Origin: Pseudomonas syringae
GTDB taxonomy: Bacteria; Pseudomonadota; Gammaproteobacteria; Pseudomonadales; Pseudomonadaceae
Direction of reading: 5' to 3'
Length of the DNA stretch: 40,416 bases
NCBI RefSeq assembly: GCF_001698815.1
Contig: NZ_LGSI01000004.1
Coordinates: forward strand, 1-40,416
Below, piece after piece: positions 1-8,046 of the stretch. Each line of letters starts with the position of its first letter. Within the stretch, counting starts at the first letter, position 1. A program made the translations under genes and the position numbers. The notes beneath the pieces were generated by a model. The model had not been told where the DNA came from and did not search any database. It saw only the letters and a program-made list of their open reading frames with translations.

Positions 1-50
1 CTCCTACCGGTTTCGCATCCGCCCGGTAGGTCAAGCCCACCGAGGTGCCA

Positions 51-77
51 GATTCGCGAGCAAGCCTCGCTCTAACA
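51..77 (-). repeat. Single REP element
   Basis: A lone copy of the Pseudomonas REP core (TCGCGAGCAAGCCTCGCTC) lies just after the stop of the phosphatase gene on the minus strand. It resembles the arms of the REPIN array at 5590-6152 and of the REPINs near 13.2 and 22.3 kb. No inverted partner is obvious nearby, so it is a solo REP. Confidence 0.7.
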
Positions 78-93
78 AAACCGGTTGCGCACT

Positions 94-927
94 TTACTCG
101 TCCAGCGAGGATCCGATCATCTGCGCCACTTGCCGATAAACCTGCGGGCTGGAGACCAGTAGCGGGTTGCCTTGGGTCAGACCCTGGTTACGCAGGAAGT
201 CGTTTTGCAGGCCGCCGGCCTCTTTGACCAGCACCAGTCCGGCCAGGCAATCCCAGCTGTTGATGTGGGTTTCGTAGTAACCGATCAATCGCCCTGCGGC
301 GACGTACGCCACCATCAGCGCCCCCGAACCATTGCGGATGAAGGTGCCACCTTGTTCCAGCAACTGGGTAATGAACGGAATGAAGTGCTCTTTGCCGCGC
401 CGCAGGGATGTGCCGACGCCCATCACGCCGTGGCGGATATCGGGTGCGCTGTTGACGCTCAGGCGCTGCCCGTTTAGCCAGGCGCCCTGCCCCGAACAGG
501 CATGAAACAGCTCGTCATGGATGGCGTCAGCAACTGCGCCGACCATGGGTTCGCCGTCAACCAGCAGGCCAATGGATACGCACCAGGCGTGCAGGCCGTT
601 GACGAAACATCGGGTGCCATCGATGGGATCGACGACCCAGATACAGCGCGCATCAAGCGTGGCGCCGCCGGTTTCTTCGCCGAGAAAACCGTCGTCCGGG
701 AAGCATTCGGCCAGCCGTTTCTTGATAAAGGCCTCGGTCTCCTGATCGACGATACTCACCAGATCCTGCGTCTGATCGCCCTTGTGATTGACGATTAAAC
801 TTTCCCGTTCCTTGTAAGGGCCAAGGGCACGACGCGCAGCTTCCATCGCCAGGTCTCGGGCGCATTCATACCGGGCCTGCAAGGCTTCGGGGCTCAATGG
901 AGCATCTATTGAAGGATGACGCTGCAT
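94..927 (-). CDS. Inositol monophosphatase family protein
   Basis: Predicted 277-residue soluble Mg2+-dependent phosphatase of the IMPase/FBPase/CysQ fold. The metal-binding signatures are clear: GEETGG (E84, E85), DPIDGT (D100, D103) and a C-terminal WDCLAG (W225, D226). The family hydrolyses small phosphomonoesters such as inositol 1-phosphate, histidinol phosphate or PAP; the substrate cannot be read from sequence. The reading frame stays open to 1140, but the ATG at 927 follows a good AGGAG at normal distance, while the upstream ATG at 954 has none, so the shorter form is chosen. It is monocistronic, with a REP element directly downstream. It may be a paralogue of the housekeeping SuhB, which is usually encoded elsewhere in Pseudomonas. 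Confidence 0.85.
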   Translation of the reverse strand: MQRHPSIDAPLSPEALQARYECARDLAMEAARRALGPYKERESLIVNHKGDQTQDLVSIVDQETEAFIKKRLAECFPDDGFLGEETGGATLDARCIWVVDPIDGTRCFVNGLHAWCVSIGLLVDGEPMVGAVADAIHDELFHACSGQGAWLNGQRLSVNSAPDIRHGVMGVGTSLRRGKEHFIPFITQLLEQGGTFIRNGSGALMVAYVAAGRLIGYYETHINSWDCLAGLVLVKEAGGLQNDFLRNQGLTQGNPLLVSSPQVYRQVAQMIGSSLDE

Positions 928-1437
928 GGGTCGCTCCTGGTCGGTCTTGGCCATGTCGAATTCAAATGAAGGAGAATTCTTGGTGGAAAACAGCGGACAG
1001 GACGTATTGAAAGGGGAGCCATTCTGGCAGCGCATAAATCTGAAGTCGACCCTCGAAAAACGGAAGACTGGCACTGCCATCGCGCTTGACGCGAAATCGG
1101 CGGTGACGTGATGACGAAATATCACAAAGACCTGACCCAAAATATTTCAACGTTACTTACGGCGCATCCACTCACGCTCACGCATTACAGAAACACTTCC
1201 TTGAATCAACTATCAACCTGACACCTGTAAGTTAATCAAGGTTTTATATGTAAAGAGAACCATTGCGACCGGGAGGTACATCAACGCAACGCCTGTCTAA
1301 AGTGCCAAACAACCAGCGCCATTTTTTTGGAAAAACCGAATAAATGGCCAATTGCTACTCAAGCCGTAACTCGATAGACTTACTTTCCATAAGGACATGG
1401 TTCTCATCCATTAATAACTCTCTATTTGAGAATCCAT
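928..1437. other. 510-bp divergent intergenic region
   Basis: This spacer separates the minus-strand phosphatase from the plus-strand diguanylate cyclase and is AT-richer than the genes beside it. It must contain both promoters. A plus-strand reading frame of about 52 codons (953-1111) lacks a Shine-Dalgarno sequence and recognisable features, so it is not called. The stretch 1190-1425 holds several T- and A-rich tracts, with one acceptable sigma70-like promoter at 1352-1380. Confidence 0.6.
1352..1380 (+). promoter_or_regulatory. Candidate sigma70 promoter of the diguanylate cyclase gene
   Basis: TTGCTA and TAGACT are separated by 17 bp, each matching four of six consensus bases. The predicted start of transcription, near 1387, would give a leader of about 50 nt before the ATG at 1438. 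This is a by-eye match only. Confidence 0.35.
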
Positions 1438-2988
1438 ATGCCCGTAGTGACCCATGAAGTTGCGGTACCTGAGGACCGCTTAAAACGTCTTCCGCTGATA
1501 GTGCTCACGATTCTCTTCATCGGATTCGTCTGCATTGCCTTGCTTGGCTTACTTGCACTGCATCTGGTCGAGGCCAAACGGCATGAATTGCAGCAGGCTG
1601 AGATATCTTCATCCAATATTGCACGAGCGATGGCGCAACAAGCCCAAGACACCTTCGATGAGGCGGATTTCGCTCTGCAGAATCTGCTCGGCTGGCTGCA
1701 AGCCTACGGCCACGAGTCGCCACAAAAAATACGTCTTCACGACCTGCTGCTCAGCCAGGTTCAAGCGCTGAGCCAACTGCATGGTCTGTTCGTCTTTGAC
1801 GCCCATGGTAACTGGTTGATCAGTTCATTTGCGCAGATGCCTACCGAGACGACTGTCGCTGATCGCGCCTATTTTAAATACCATGAAAGTAATCCCGATT
1901 TGTCACCGCATATTGGCGCGCCCATTCGCAGCCGCGAAAACGGCGAATGGATCATTCCGATATCGCGAAGGATCAATAATGCCCAGGGAGAGTTTGGTGG
2001 CGTGGTACTTGCGGCGCTCAACATGACGTACTTCGATGACTTCTTCAAAGGTTTCAATATCGATGCCAATGGAGCCATGTTGCTTGCTTTGGCCGACGGA
2101 ACATTGCTCACCAGACGGCCCTGGACTAGCCATCTCGTTGGCGTATCAATCGCTGAGGGAGAAATATTTCGCGAGCATAACGCCAATCCCCTGTCGAATA
2201 CTGCGTTGATCAAATCCACCCTCGATGGGCAAGTCAGAATCGTGGGTTACAAATGGCTGGCCAAGTATCCGCTGGTTGTGGCCGCTGCCAGTTCAGAGGA
2301 TGCCATTCTTCATGAATGGTACAACACTGCTTATCGCACCAGTCTGATCACGGGCGGCGTTATTGTAGTGATATGTCTTTTTGGTTTTCTGGTAATAGTG
2401 CAAGTTAAAAATGTCATACGGGTGGAGGCGGATCTGCGCAAGGCGCAGAGCGCTCTGGAGCTTCTGGCGACCCATGACACTCTGACCGGTCTCGCCAATC
2501 GCAGGTTGTTTGAAACGACGTTCAAAACGGAATTGAAACGCGGAGCACGCCAACGACAGCCTGTCAGCCTGATCATGATGGATATCGATTTTTTCAAAAG
2601 CTTTAACGATGCCTACGGGCACATTGCGGGTGATCGTTGTCTGGCGCAAGTGGCCGAGACCGTGCAGCAGAGCAGCCAGCGACCTTCGGATCTGGCCGTC
2701 AGATTCGGAGGCGAGGAATTTGCCGTACTGCTGCCTGGTACCGATGCCGCGGGCGCATGGGTTATTGCCGAGTTGATTCGCAACCGTGTCGCGGACCTGA
2801 ATATCACTCACAGCGCCAACCCTCTCGGCAAACTGACCATCAGCCTCGGTTGCCACACGCTTATTCCCACGGGCGAGGAGGCCATTGCTGACATCATCGG
2901 TAAGGCCGATACAGCGCTCTATCACGCCAAACGAACGGGCCGTAATCAGACAAAGGTGTTCGAGACTGAGCCCCTCCTCCACGTTTGA
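1438..2988 (+). CDS. Membrane diguanylate cyclase (dCACHE-like sensor, GGDEF)
   Basis: A 516-residue inner-membrane protein that should make cyclic di-GMP from two GTP. Transmembrane helix 1 spans about residues 19-44 and helix 2 about 302-323. The roughly 250 periplasmic residues between them look like a dCACHE ligand-binding domain (for example the VADRAYFKYH region), so an extracellular signal is expected. The cytoplasmic GGDEF domain starts with the usual DTLTGLANRR and has an intact GGEEF active site (424-428). An RPSD inhibitory I-site lies exactly five residues before it (415-418), predicting product feedback inhibition. No EAL domain is present. The frame could begin at a TTG at 1426, but the ATG at 1438 is preferred, with a weak GAG upstream. 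The gene converges on the DUF1206 gene with only 12 bp between the stops. Confidence 0.92.
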   Translation: MPVVTHEVAVPEDRLKRLPLIVLTILFIGFVCIALLGLLALHLVEAKRHELQQAEISSSNIARAMAQQAQDTFDEADFALQNLLGWLQAYGHESPQKIRLHDLLLSQVQALSQLHGLFVFDAHGNWLISSFAQMPTETTVADRAYFKYHESNPDLSPHIGAPIRSRENGEWIIPISRRINNAQGEFGGVVLAALNMTYFDDFFKGFNIDANGAMLLALADGTLLTRRPWTSHLVGVSIAEGEIFREHNANPLSNTALIKSTLDGQVRIVGYKWLAKYPLVVAAASSEDAILHEWYNTAYRTSLITGGVIVVICLFGFLVIVQVKNVIRVEADLRKAQSALELLATHDTLTGLANRRLFETTFKTELKRGARQRQPVSLIMMDIDFFKSFNDAYGHIAGDRCLAQVAETVQQSSQRPSDLAVRFGGEEFAVLLPGTDAAGAWVIAELIRNRVADLNITHSANPLGKLTISLGCHTLIPTGEEAIADIIGKADTALYHAKRTGRNQTKVFETEPLLHV

Positions 2989-3000
2989 ACATCTCAGCCT

Positions 3001-3837
3001 TCACCGACCGACATGCTTTTTGAGTGCATGGGGAGCATCCGGCACGTCCATGTTGATCTTGCGCCACCTCGCCTCGGCAAAGCTGTAAACGGCAAACGCC
3101 ATCAAGCCGACTGCGACCACAGACAGTACCAGCCAGCCCATCGGCAGGCTTTGCAGGCCTTTCATGGCGTCCTTCATGCCCGGTGGGTGCATCGCCTCAT
3201 AACTGGAACCGCTGATCGCCAGCAGCGCGGCGATCTCGATAAAAGCGACGCCACGCGCGATCAGGCCGAAACGGGAAATGGGCCGCACGTAACGCATGAC
3301 CTGTTCGTCGGCTTCGAAATACTTCTCGAAGGTCGCTTTCCAGCCTTTGACGATGTGAATGATCCCCACCACCAACGGCACCAGCGCTGCGAGATAAATC
3401 AGCAGGTTCGAGTGATCCCATGACAGCAGTGTCGCCAGAAAGTCTTCGGTCTTGCCGCCTTGGGAGCCACCGGAACTTTTCAAGCCGCTGATCAGCAGGC
3501 TCAAGGCAAAGAACGCCAGCAACGCATTGCTGACGGCACCCGCCAGCAGGCCTGCTCGAATGGCGATGCCTTTGAAACCCGTGCCGTGATGGTCCACATC
3601 GCGGGTCGCCTGCAACAGACGCCAGGCGGCAAAGGCGATCAACCCGACCACGACGATGCCCACCAACACATGCCCAAACGGCTGGCTGAGCACTTTTTCC
3701 AGGCTGCTGTGGCTGTCAGTCGGCTGCCCGGAACCCAGAGCAGCCAGCAAAGCGAAAGCACCGATGATGAGGTACACCAAACCACGTGCGGCGTAGCCAC
3801 CGCGAGCGAGTAATACAAGGCCACGATTGGGCGACAT
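3001..3837 (-). CDS. DUF1206 domain-containing membrane protein
   Basis: A 278-residue polytopic membrane protein. It shows the DUF1206 pattern of three repeated units of two transmembrane helices. Each unit opens with a short amphipathic segment containing Arg-Gly or Ala-Arg-Gly (LLARGGYAARGLVYL near the start; RFGLIARGVAFIEI about two thirds along). The family's function is unknown. The ATG at 3837 is chosen because the family starts close to the first ARxGY motif; the frame upstream to 3909 reads as non-coding, and no strong ribosome site is seen. The gene is single, convergent with the diguanylate cyclase gene and divergent from the secreted esterase gene across about 200 bp. Confidence 0.85.
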   Translation of the reverse strand: MSPNRGLVLLARGGYAARGLVYLIIGAFALLAALGSGQPTDSHSSLEKVLSQPFGHVLVGIVVVGLIAFAAWRLLQATRDVDHHGTGFKGIAIRAGLLAGAVSNALLAFFALSLLISGLKSSGGSQGGKTEDFLATLLSWDHSNLLIYLAALVPLVVGIIHIVKGWKATFEKYFEADEQVMRYVRPISRFGLIARGVAFIEIAALLAISGSSYEAMHPPGMKDAMKGLQSLPMGWLVLSVVAVGLMAFAVYSFAEARWRKINMDVPDAPHALKKHVGR

Positions 3838-4036
3838 GTCGAAAATCCACAACGAGAAGATATGGCATAGACAAGGACAACGAGTGGTTCGTTGCAGCGA
3901 CGTGCGCAACTGTCTCTCTCAGGTTGACAGTAAAACGCTAACCAGCCGCTTTATCACTTTCTTGATGAACACTAATCTATGTCCATGGTGCTGAAACAGC
4001 CCAACCATTGCTCACTGATCATCAAGGACTATCATC

Positions 4037-5056
4037 ATGAACTTCATCCAGAAAGCCGCTTCCCTGACCGTACTTGCCCTGTCCATCAACACTGCCTTCG
4101 CCGCTGAAAGCACTTATGTCGAACACCAGACCCAGGGGTTTCTCAACGCCCTGGCAGCAGGTGGCGGCAAACCTCTTGAGCAGCTGAGCCCGAAAGACGC
4201 GCGTGCAGTGCTGACCGGAGCGCAACAGTCGGTGAAGGTTGATCTTTCCGGAGTTCAAGTCAGTGACCGCTCCATCAAAGTGGCGGGCGAATCCATCGGT
4301 TTGAAAATCGTGCGCCCCGCCAACGTCAAAGGCGACTTGCCGGTGTTCATGTTCTTCCACGGTGGCGGCTGGGTGTTGGGCGACTACCCGACTCACGAAC
4401 GCCTTATTCGTGACCTGGTGGTGAATTCCGGCGCCGTGGCGGTTTACGTCAACTACACGCCGTCCCCAGAAGCGCACTACCCGACTGCGATCAACCAGGC
4501 TTACGCTGCTACCAAATGGGTTGCCGAGCATGGCAAGGAAATCGGCGTCGACGGCTCTCGCCTGGCAGTGGCCGGTAACAGCGTCGGCGGCAACATGGCA
4601 GCGGTGGTCAGCTTGATGGCCAAGGAACAGAACACCCCGAAATTGCGCTTCCAGCTGTTGCTGTGGCCGGTGACCGATGCGAAGTTCGATACCGGCTCGT
4701 ATAACGAATTCGCCGAGGGTCACTTCCTGACCAAAGGCATGATGCAGTGGTTCTGGGACAGCTACACCACCAACGCCAGCGAACGTGCGCAAATCCATGC
4801 CTCGCCATTGCAGGCCAGCACCGACCAACTGCGCGGCCTGCCGCCCGCGCTGATCCAGACTGCCGGCGCCGATGTGCTGCGCGATGAAGGCGAGGCCTAT
4901 GCCCGCAAACTCGACGCCGCCGGGGTCGATGTGACTGCGGTGCGTTACAACGGCATGGTTCACGATTACGGTCTGCTCAACCCGCTGCATCAGATTCCGG
5001 AAGTGAAAGCCGCCATGCGTCAGGCCGGTGCCGAACTTAAAGCGCATCTGAACTGA
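4037..5056 (+). CDS. Secreted alpha/beta hydrolase, hormone-sensitive-lipase type
   Basis: A 339-residue carboxylesterase-like enzyme with a Sec signal peptide (about residues 1-22, ending AFA-AES), so probably periplasmic or exported. It shows the HSL-family oxyanion motif HGGGW (108-112), the nucleophile elbow GNSVGG (S182), the acid motif in AGADVLRDEG (D279) and the catalytic histidine in MVHDYG (H309). Such enzymes cleave short acyl esters; the natural substrate is unknown. The start ATG directly precedes a standard lysine-then-hydrophobic signal sequence. A clear intrinsic terminator follows the stop, and the gene stands alone. Confidence 0.9.
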   Translation: MNFIQKAASLTVLALSINTAFAAESTYVEHQTQGFLNALAAGGGKPLEQLSPKDARAVLTGAQQSVKVDLSGVQVSDRSIKVAGESIGLKIVRPANVKGDLPVFMFFHGGGWVLGDYPTHERLIRDLVVNSGAVAVYVNYTPSPEAHYPTAINQAYAATKWVAEHGKEIGVDGSRLAVAGNSVGGNMAAVVSLMAKEQNTPKLRFQLLLWPVTDAKFDTGSYNEFAEGHFLTKGMMQWFWDSYTTNASERAQIHASPLQASTDQLRGLPPALIQTAGADVLRDEGEAYARKLDAAGVDVTAVRYNGMVHDYGLLNPLHQIPEVKAAMRQAGAELKAHLN

Positions 5057-5071
5057 CAGAGCCTCAGCCAC

Positions 5072-5108
5072 AAAAAACGCCGCGACCCCGAAAAGGTTGC
5101 GGCGTTTC
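5072..5108 (+). terminator. Intrinsic terminator after the esterase gene
   Basis: A 13-bp stem (5075-5087 with 5095-5107, one G-T pair) closes a 7-nt loop, has an A-rich 5' flank and ends in TTT. It begins about 16 nt after the stop at 5056. Confidence 0.85.
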
Positions 5109-5228
5109 ATCGGTTAGGCAATTTTTCGCTGGCTCATCCACCCCAATCGGCGCAGGATTTTCTCGCTGATTTCTCGCCGCTGACGCGCGGCATGGTGTTC
5201 ACCGACTTATTAATGGAGATGCTTACCG

Positions 5229-5426
5229 ATGCTTATCCAAATTGAAGAAGGTACTCACGGGGCCAATTGGATCGTGAAGCTGGACAACTACCCGGTCAAA
5301 TGTCGAAGTTTGATTGAAGCCAAGGAGTTTGCTGACCGAATGGCTTCGAGACTCAACGCACCGCATACCTTTCCAGCGAAAGCTCAGGGCAAATCGGCAA
5401 GACAGGCGTCTGCCCAAGCTCGCTGA
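5229..5426 (+). CDS. Small hypothetical protein, 65 aa
   Basis: I do not recognise this family. The 65-residue product has a plausible folded part (residues 1-47, including GTHGANWIVKLDNYPVKC and an amphipathic helix EAKEFADRMASRL) followed by a basic, Ala/Gln-rich tail. A GGAG lies about 10 nt before the ATG, slightly far but usable. Composition is typical of real small Pseudomonas proteins. A hairpin follows within 20 nt of the stop, supporting a short transcript. It is flanked by a terminator upstream and by the REPIN array downstream. Confidence 0.55.
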   Translation: MLIQIEEGTHGANWIVKLDNYPVKCRSLIEAKEFADRMASRLNAPHTFPAKAQGKSARQASAQAR

Positions 5427-5445
5427 GCATGCTCGACGTTGTATC

Positions 5446-5467
5446 AAGCCCGGCGATTGCCGGGCTT
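5446..5467 (+). terminator. Hairpin terminator after the 65-aa gene
   Basis: A perfect 9-bp stem (AAGCCCGGC with GCCGGGCTT) around a GATT tetraloop, beginning 20 nt after the stop. The following T-tract is poor (TTCGCGTTT), so strength is uncertain. Confidence 0.6.
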
Positions 5468-5589
5468 CGCGTTTCTGCGACATCCATTTCACGCGCCTTT
5501 CACGTTTGCGCCCCTAACCTGCAATCACTCCTGTTGAATCCCATTGGCCCGCCGTGTAGCGGGTCTTTTTTTGTCTGGGATTTGTCGGA

Positions 5590-6152
5590 TCGTTGGAGCG
5601 AGCGGGCGGCGTTCCGACTTGCCCGCGAATCAGCCGCCTCGGTGGCCCAGACATACCGCGTTATCGCTCTTCGCGAGCAAGCTCGGCTCCTACAGATTCA
5701 GTGATTCGTTGGCGCGAGGCTTGCCCGCGAATCAGCCGCCTCGGTGGCCCAGACATATCGCGTTATCGCTCTTCGCGAGCAAGCTCGGCGCCTACAGATT
5801 CAGTGATTCGTTGGAGCGAGGCTTGCCCGCGAATCAGCCGCCTCGGTGGCCCAGACATACCGCGTTATCGCTCTTCGCGAGCAAGCTCGGCTCGTACAGA
5901 TTCAGTGATTCGTTGGAGCGAGGCTTGCCCGCGAATCAGCCGCCCCGGTGGCGCAGATCCACCGCGTTATCGTTCTTCGCGAGCAAGCTCGGCTCCTACA
6001 GATTCAGTGATTCGTTGGCGCGAGGCTTGCGCGCGAATCAGGCGGCTCGGTGGCCCAGACGGACCGCGTTATCGTTCTTCGCGAGCAAGCTCGGCTCCTA
6101 CAGATTCAGTGATTCGTTGGAGCGAGGCTTGCCCGCGAATCAGGCGGCTCGG
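5590..6152. repeat. Tandem array of 102-bp REPIN units
   Basis: Units begin at 5590, 5706, 5808, 5910, 6012 and 6114. Those from 5706 to 6113 are exactly 102 bp long; the first carries about 14 extra bases in its left arm and the last is cut short. Every full unit has two REP arms in inverted orientation (GAGGCTTGCCCGCGAA and, reversed, TTCGCGAGCAAGCTCGGCTC). A central spacer of about 40 bp separates the arms, and a constant linker GATTCAGTGATTCG joins units. So this is a head-to-tail amplification of one REPIN plus linker. Because 102 is a multiple of three, long frames stay open across it, but they are repeat artefacts. The spacer varies between copies while the arms and linker are nearly invariant. 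Confidence 0.92.
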
Positions 6153-6261
6153 CCCGCTATTTCGGAATGTGAGACTTTCTAAATTTAATTTAATTTGTAA
6201 GTAGAAATTTCGCGATATTTCCGTGGTCTTTAGTTCATCACTTCAACTAATGGTCCCAGAA

Positions 6262-6639
6262 ATGAAATTTTCGAAGTTCTCCCAAGGCCTTTCTAAATGG
6301 GCCGGCAGCGCCAGGACATTCATGGCGGCAATCGTGCTGATAGGATTGTGGGGCTTGAGCGGGCCGTATTTTCACTACAACGATACGTGGCAGCTGATCA
6401 TCAATACCTCGACGACGATCATTACCTTTCTGATGGTGTTCCTGATTCAAAACACGCAAAACCGTGACAACGACGTGCTGCACATCAAGATCGATGAGTT
6501 ATTGCGCGTGACCAAGGACGCTCAAAACGCGCTGTTGAGCCTGGACAATCTGGACCAGAAAGAACTCAAGGCGCTGCGTAAGGAATACAAGGCATTGGGG
6601 GAAGGTGAAACATTGGACGATCCGGCGAAAGCAGAATAA
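6262..6639 (+). CDS. Low-affinity iron permease family protein
   Basis: A 125-residue protein resembling the short bacterial members of the low-affinity iron permease family (named for yeast Fet4). It has an N-terminal KFSQGLSKWAGS segment and two hydrophobic helices around AAIVLIGLWGLSGPYF and the threonine-rich TSTTIITFLMVFLIQNTQNRD. A charged cytoplasmic helix follows (DVLHIKIDELLRVTKDAQNA). The NTQNRD turn and IKIDELLR helix are the most characteristic parts. Iron transport is inferred from the family name; bacterial members are little studied. Upstream starts (GTG 6223, ATG 6250) are possible; none has a strong ribosome site, and 6262 fits the family start best. The gene follows the REPIN array. 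Confidence 0.8.
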   Translation: MKFSKFSQGLSKWAGSARTFMAAIVLIGLWGLSGPYFHYNDTWQLIINTSTTIITFLMVFLIQNTQNRDNDVLHIKIDELLRVTKDAQNALLSLDNLDQKELKALRKEYKALGEGETLDDPAKAE

Positions 6640-6649
6640 ATTGCTCAAT

Positions 6650-6770
6650 CCCGTGGGACCGGATTTATCCGGGAAGACGTCGTTGCAAGCAACACATCTG
6701 CGGGGCCTGGCAAATCTTCGCGAATGAATTCGGCCCCACGGGTAAATACGATCATCCGTGGGACCGGATT
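6650..6770. repeat. REP pair of a second family (REPIN-like) plus a third partial arm
   Basis: Arms at 6650-6676 and 6716-6742 are inverted copies sharing CCCGTGGGRCCGRATT. A third, partial direct arm is at 6756-6770. This palindrome family differs from the one in the 102-bp array. It lies between the ends of the convergent iron permease and hemerythrin genes, where it may stop or stabilise both transcripts. Confidence 0.75.
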
Positions 6771-6782
6771 AGCAAAACGAGG

Positions 6783-7259
6783 TCATGCTGCTTTGCTAAC
6801 CGCCGACAGCTGTTTTTTCAGCTCGGCTTTCAAGGTTTCCATCTGCGCGCCGATTTCTTCCAGACGCTCTTTGCCGAGCAATTCCTTGCACTGCGGGAAC
6901 ATCTCGGTCTCTTCTTCCTCGATGTGATGCTCAAGCAGCTCCTTGACGACCTTCACTCGACCAGAGAATTCCGGCGTACCTGGATCGGTAATCTTCAGAT
7001 CCGGCAGGACCAGGGAGTCCACAGTGCGATGTTCTTCCTTGGCTTCGTAATACATGATGTCCTGCTCCTTGCTCCCGGCTTCCTTGAAAGCGGGATACAG
7101 GATTTCTTCCTCAAGCTGGGTATGGATGGTGAGTTCCATTTCCAGCTTGGCCAGCAAATCGGTACGTTTCTTGATCGCGCGATCGGTGGACTCGCTCAGC
7201 TGAGTGAGGATGTCTTTGACGCGCACATGGTCTTGTTCCAACAGTTCGATAGCGTTCAT
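6783..7259 (-). CDS. Hemerythrin HHE domain-containing protein
   Basis: A 158-residue cytoplasmic four-helix protein. The di-iron ligand set of HHE-type hemerythrins is visible: H11 (EQDH), H46 with E50 (TIHTQLEEE), H77 (EEHRT), and H111/H112 with E115 or E116 (HHIEEEE). Such proteins bind O2 or NO, or act in iron and oxidative-stress handling; the exact role is unknown. The ATG at 7259 is chosen because GGAG lies 8 nt upstream; the earlier in-frame start at 7274 lacks this. It converges with the iron permease gene across a REP cluster. Confidence 0.9.
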   Translation of the reverse strand: MNAIELLEQDHVRVKDILTQLSESTDRAIKKRTDLLAKLEMELTIHTQLEEEILYPAFKEAGSKEQDIMYYEAKEEHRTVDSLVLPDLKITDPGTPEFSGRVKVVKELLEHHIEEEETEMFPQCKELLGKERLEEIGAQMETLKAELKKQLSAVSKAA

Positions 7260-7628
7260 CAGGTATCTCCGCAAGATGGCGACTGTATGCGTCGCCTTGA
7301 TTTTTTAGTTGCTGGTGCCGCCTCAACACTTAAATCGTGTAGTAACTAACAGAGCAGCTTTCATGCCCAAAATCCGATAATTAAAAACACTAATAAAATC
7401 AACTAATTAGTAAATAACTGACAGTTTCCGTCCATGCAAAATGCATGAATAACGCGTCGCGATCCGGCATTTTGCGTCGTGTTAGAAAGTGATATAGCCC
7501 GCTCAACATCCAACGCTTCACCGCTTATCCGAAGCGTGGAACTCCGCCTGTTGCCTATCGTTCAAAAGTGTAACCGGAGGTTTATTTCTACTCACTGGTG
7601 ATGTTCCAGACCGGCAGGAGATACCCAG
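7260..7628. other. 369-bp divergent intergenic region
   Basis: This AT-rich spacer (especially 7370-7430) separates the divergent hemerythrin and stress-protein genes. It holds a short inverted repeat ATGCAAAATGCAT near 7433-7446, a hairpin formed by ACGCTTC and GAAGCGT near 7512-7537, and a candidate extracytoplasmic-type promoter at 7539-7565. No convincing gene is seen. Confidence 0.6.
7539..7565 (+). promoter_or_regulatory. Weak AlgU-like promoter candidate
   Basis: GAACTC, then 16 bp, then TTCAA. The AlgU (sigma22) consensus is roughly GAACTT, 16-17 bp, TCTGA or TCCAA, so the upstream half fits well and the downstream half poorly. It would place the transcript start about 55 nt before the ATG at 7629. 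An envelope or osmotic stress promoter would fit the genes downstream, but this is a weak match. Confidence 0.25.
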
Positions 7629-8006
7629 ATGGCTACGGCGAATAAAGACAAGTACACCGACAAACAGAAGCGCAAGGCTGAACACATAGAAGAAGGCTAC
7701 GAAGCTAAAGGTGTGTCCAAAAGCGAAGCAGAAGCCCGGGCGTGGGCTACCGTTAACAAGCAATCGGGCGGCGGGGAGCGCAAAGACGGCTCGGGGGAGA
7801 AGAAATCTTCAGCAGCCAAGGCCAGCGCTCGCAAGAGTTCCGCCAAGCGCGCCGTCGCAACTCGACACGGTGCGCCACGCAGCAACGAACCGCTGGAGTC
7901 ACAAACCAAGGTTGACCTGATGCAACGCGCACGCGGCCTGAACATCGCGGGTCGGTCCAGCATGAGCAAACAGGAGCTGATCTCTGCGCTGAAAAAAGTG
8001 TCGTAG
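7629..8006 (+). CDS. 'Plasmid stabilization' family protein with Rho-N/SAP-like C-terminus
   Basis: A 125-residue, very basic protein in three parts. Residues 1-44 form a helical segment (KYTDKQKRKAEHIEEGYEAKG, then SEAEARAWATVNK) seen in many chromosomal proteins annotated as plasmid stabilization. Residues 45-80 are a low-complexity Ser/Ala/Lys/Arg linker like histone tails. Residues 90-125 resemble a Rho N-terminal/SAP-like helical hairpin (DLMQRARGLNIAGRSSMSKQELISALKK) that can bind nucleic acid. A nucleoid or RNA-binding stress role is an inference; the family name is historical and no plasmid context is present. AGGAGA precedes the ATG at good spacing. The DUF3182 gene follows 40 bp later, probably in the same transcript. 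Confidence 0.8.
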   Translation: MATANKDKYTDKQKRKAEHIEEGYEAKGVSKSEAEARAWATVNKQSGGGERKDGSGEKKSSAAKASARKSSAKRAVATRHGAPRSNEPLESQTKVDLMQRARGLNIAGRSSMSKQELISALKKVS

Positions 8007-8046
8007 CGCAGTGTTGGCAAGCCATCGCGTCCATGGGAGTTGATCA

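Noticed and set aside
953..1111. Small plus-strand frame of about 52 codons
   Set aside because: No ribosome site, no recognisable features, and it overlaps the leader of the minus-strand phosphatase gene.
4022..5110. 362-codon minus-strand frame opposite the esterase gene
   Set aside because: The plus strand encodes a complete esterase with all catalytic motifs; the antisense frame is a GC-bias shadow.
5590..6152. Possible CRISPR array
   Set aside because: Units are 102 bp with internal inverted arms and nearly the same spacers; there are no short repeats with unique spacers and no cas genes.
5544..6204. Two long plus-strand reading frames (over 200 codons) through the 102-bp repeats
   Set aside because: They stay open only because the repeat length is a multiple of three; the peptides are repeats of REP sequence with no start signal.
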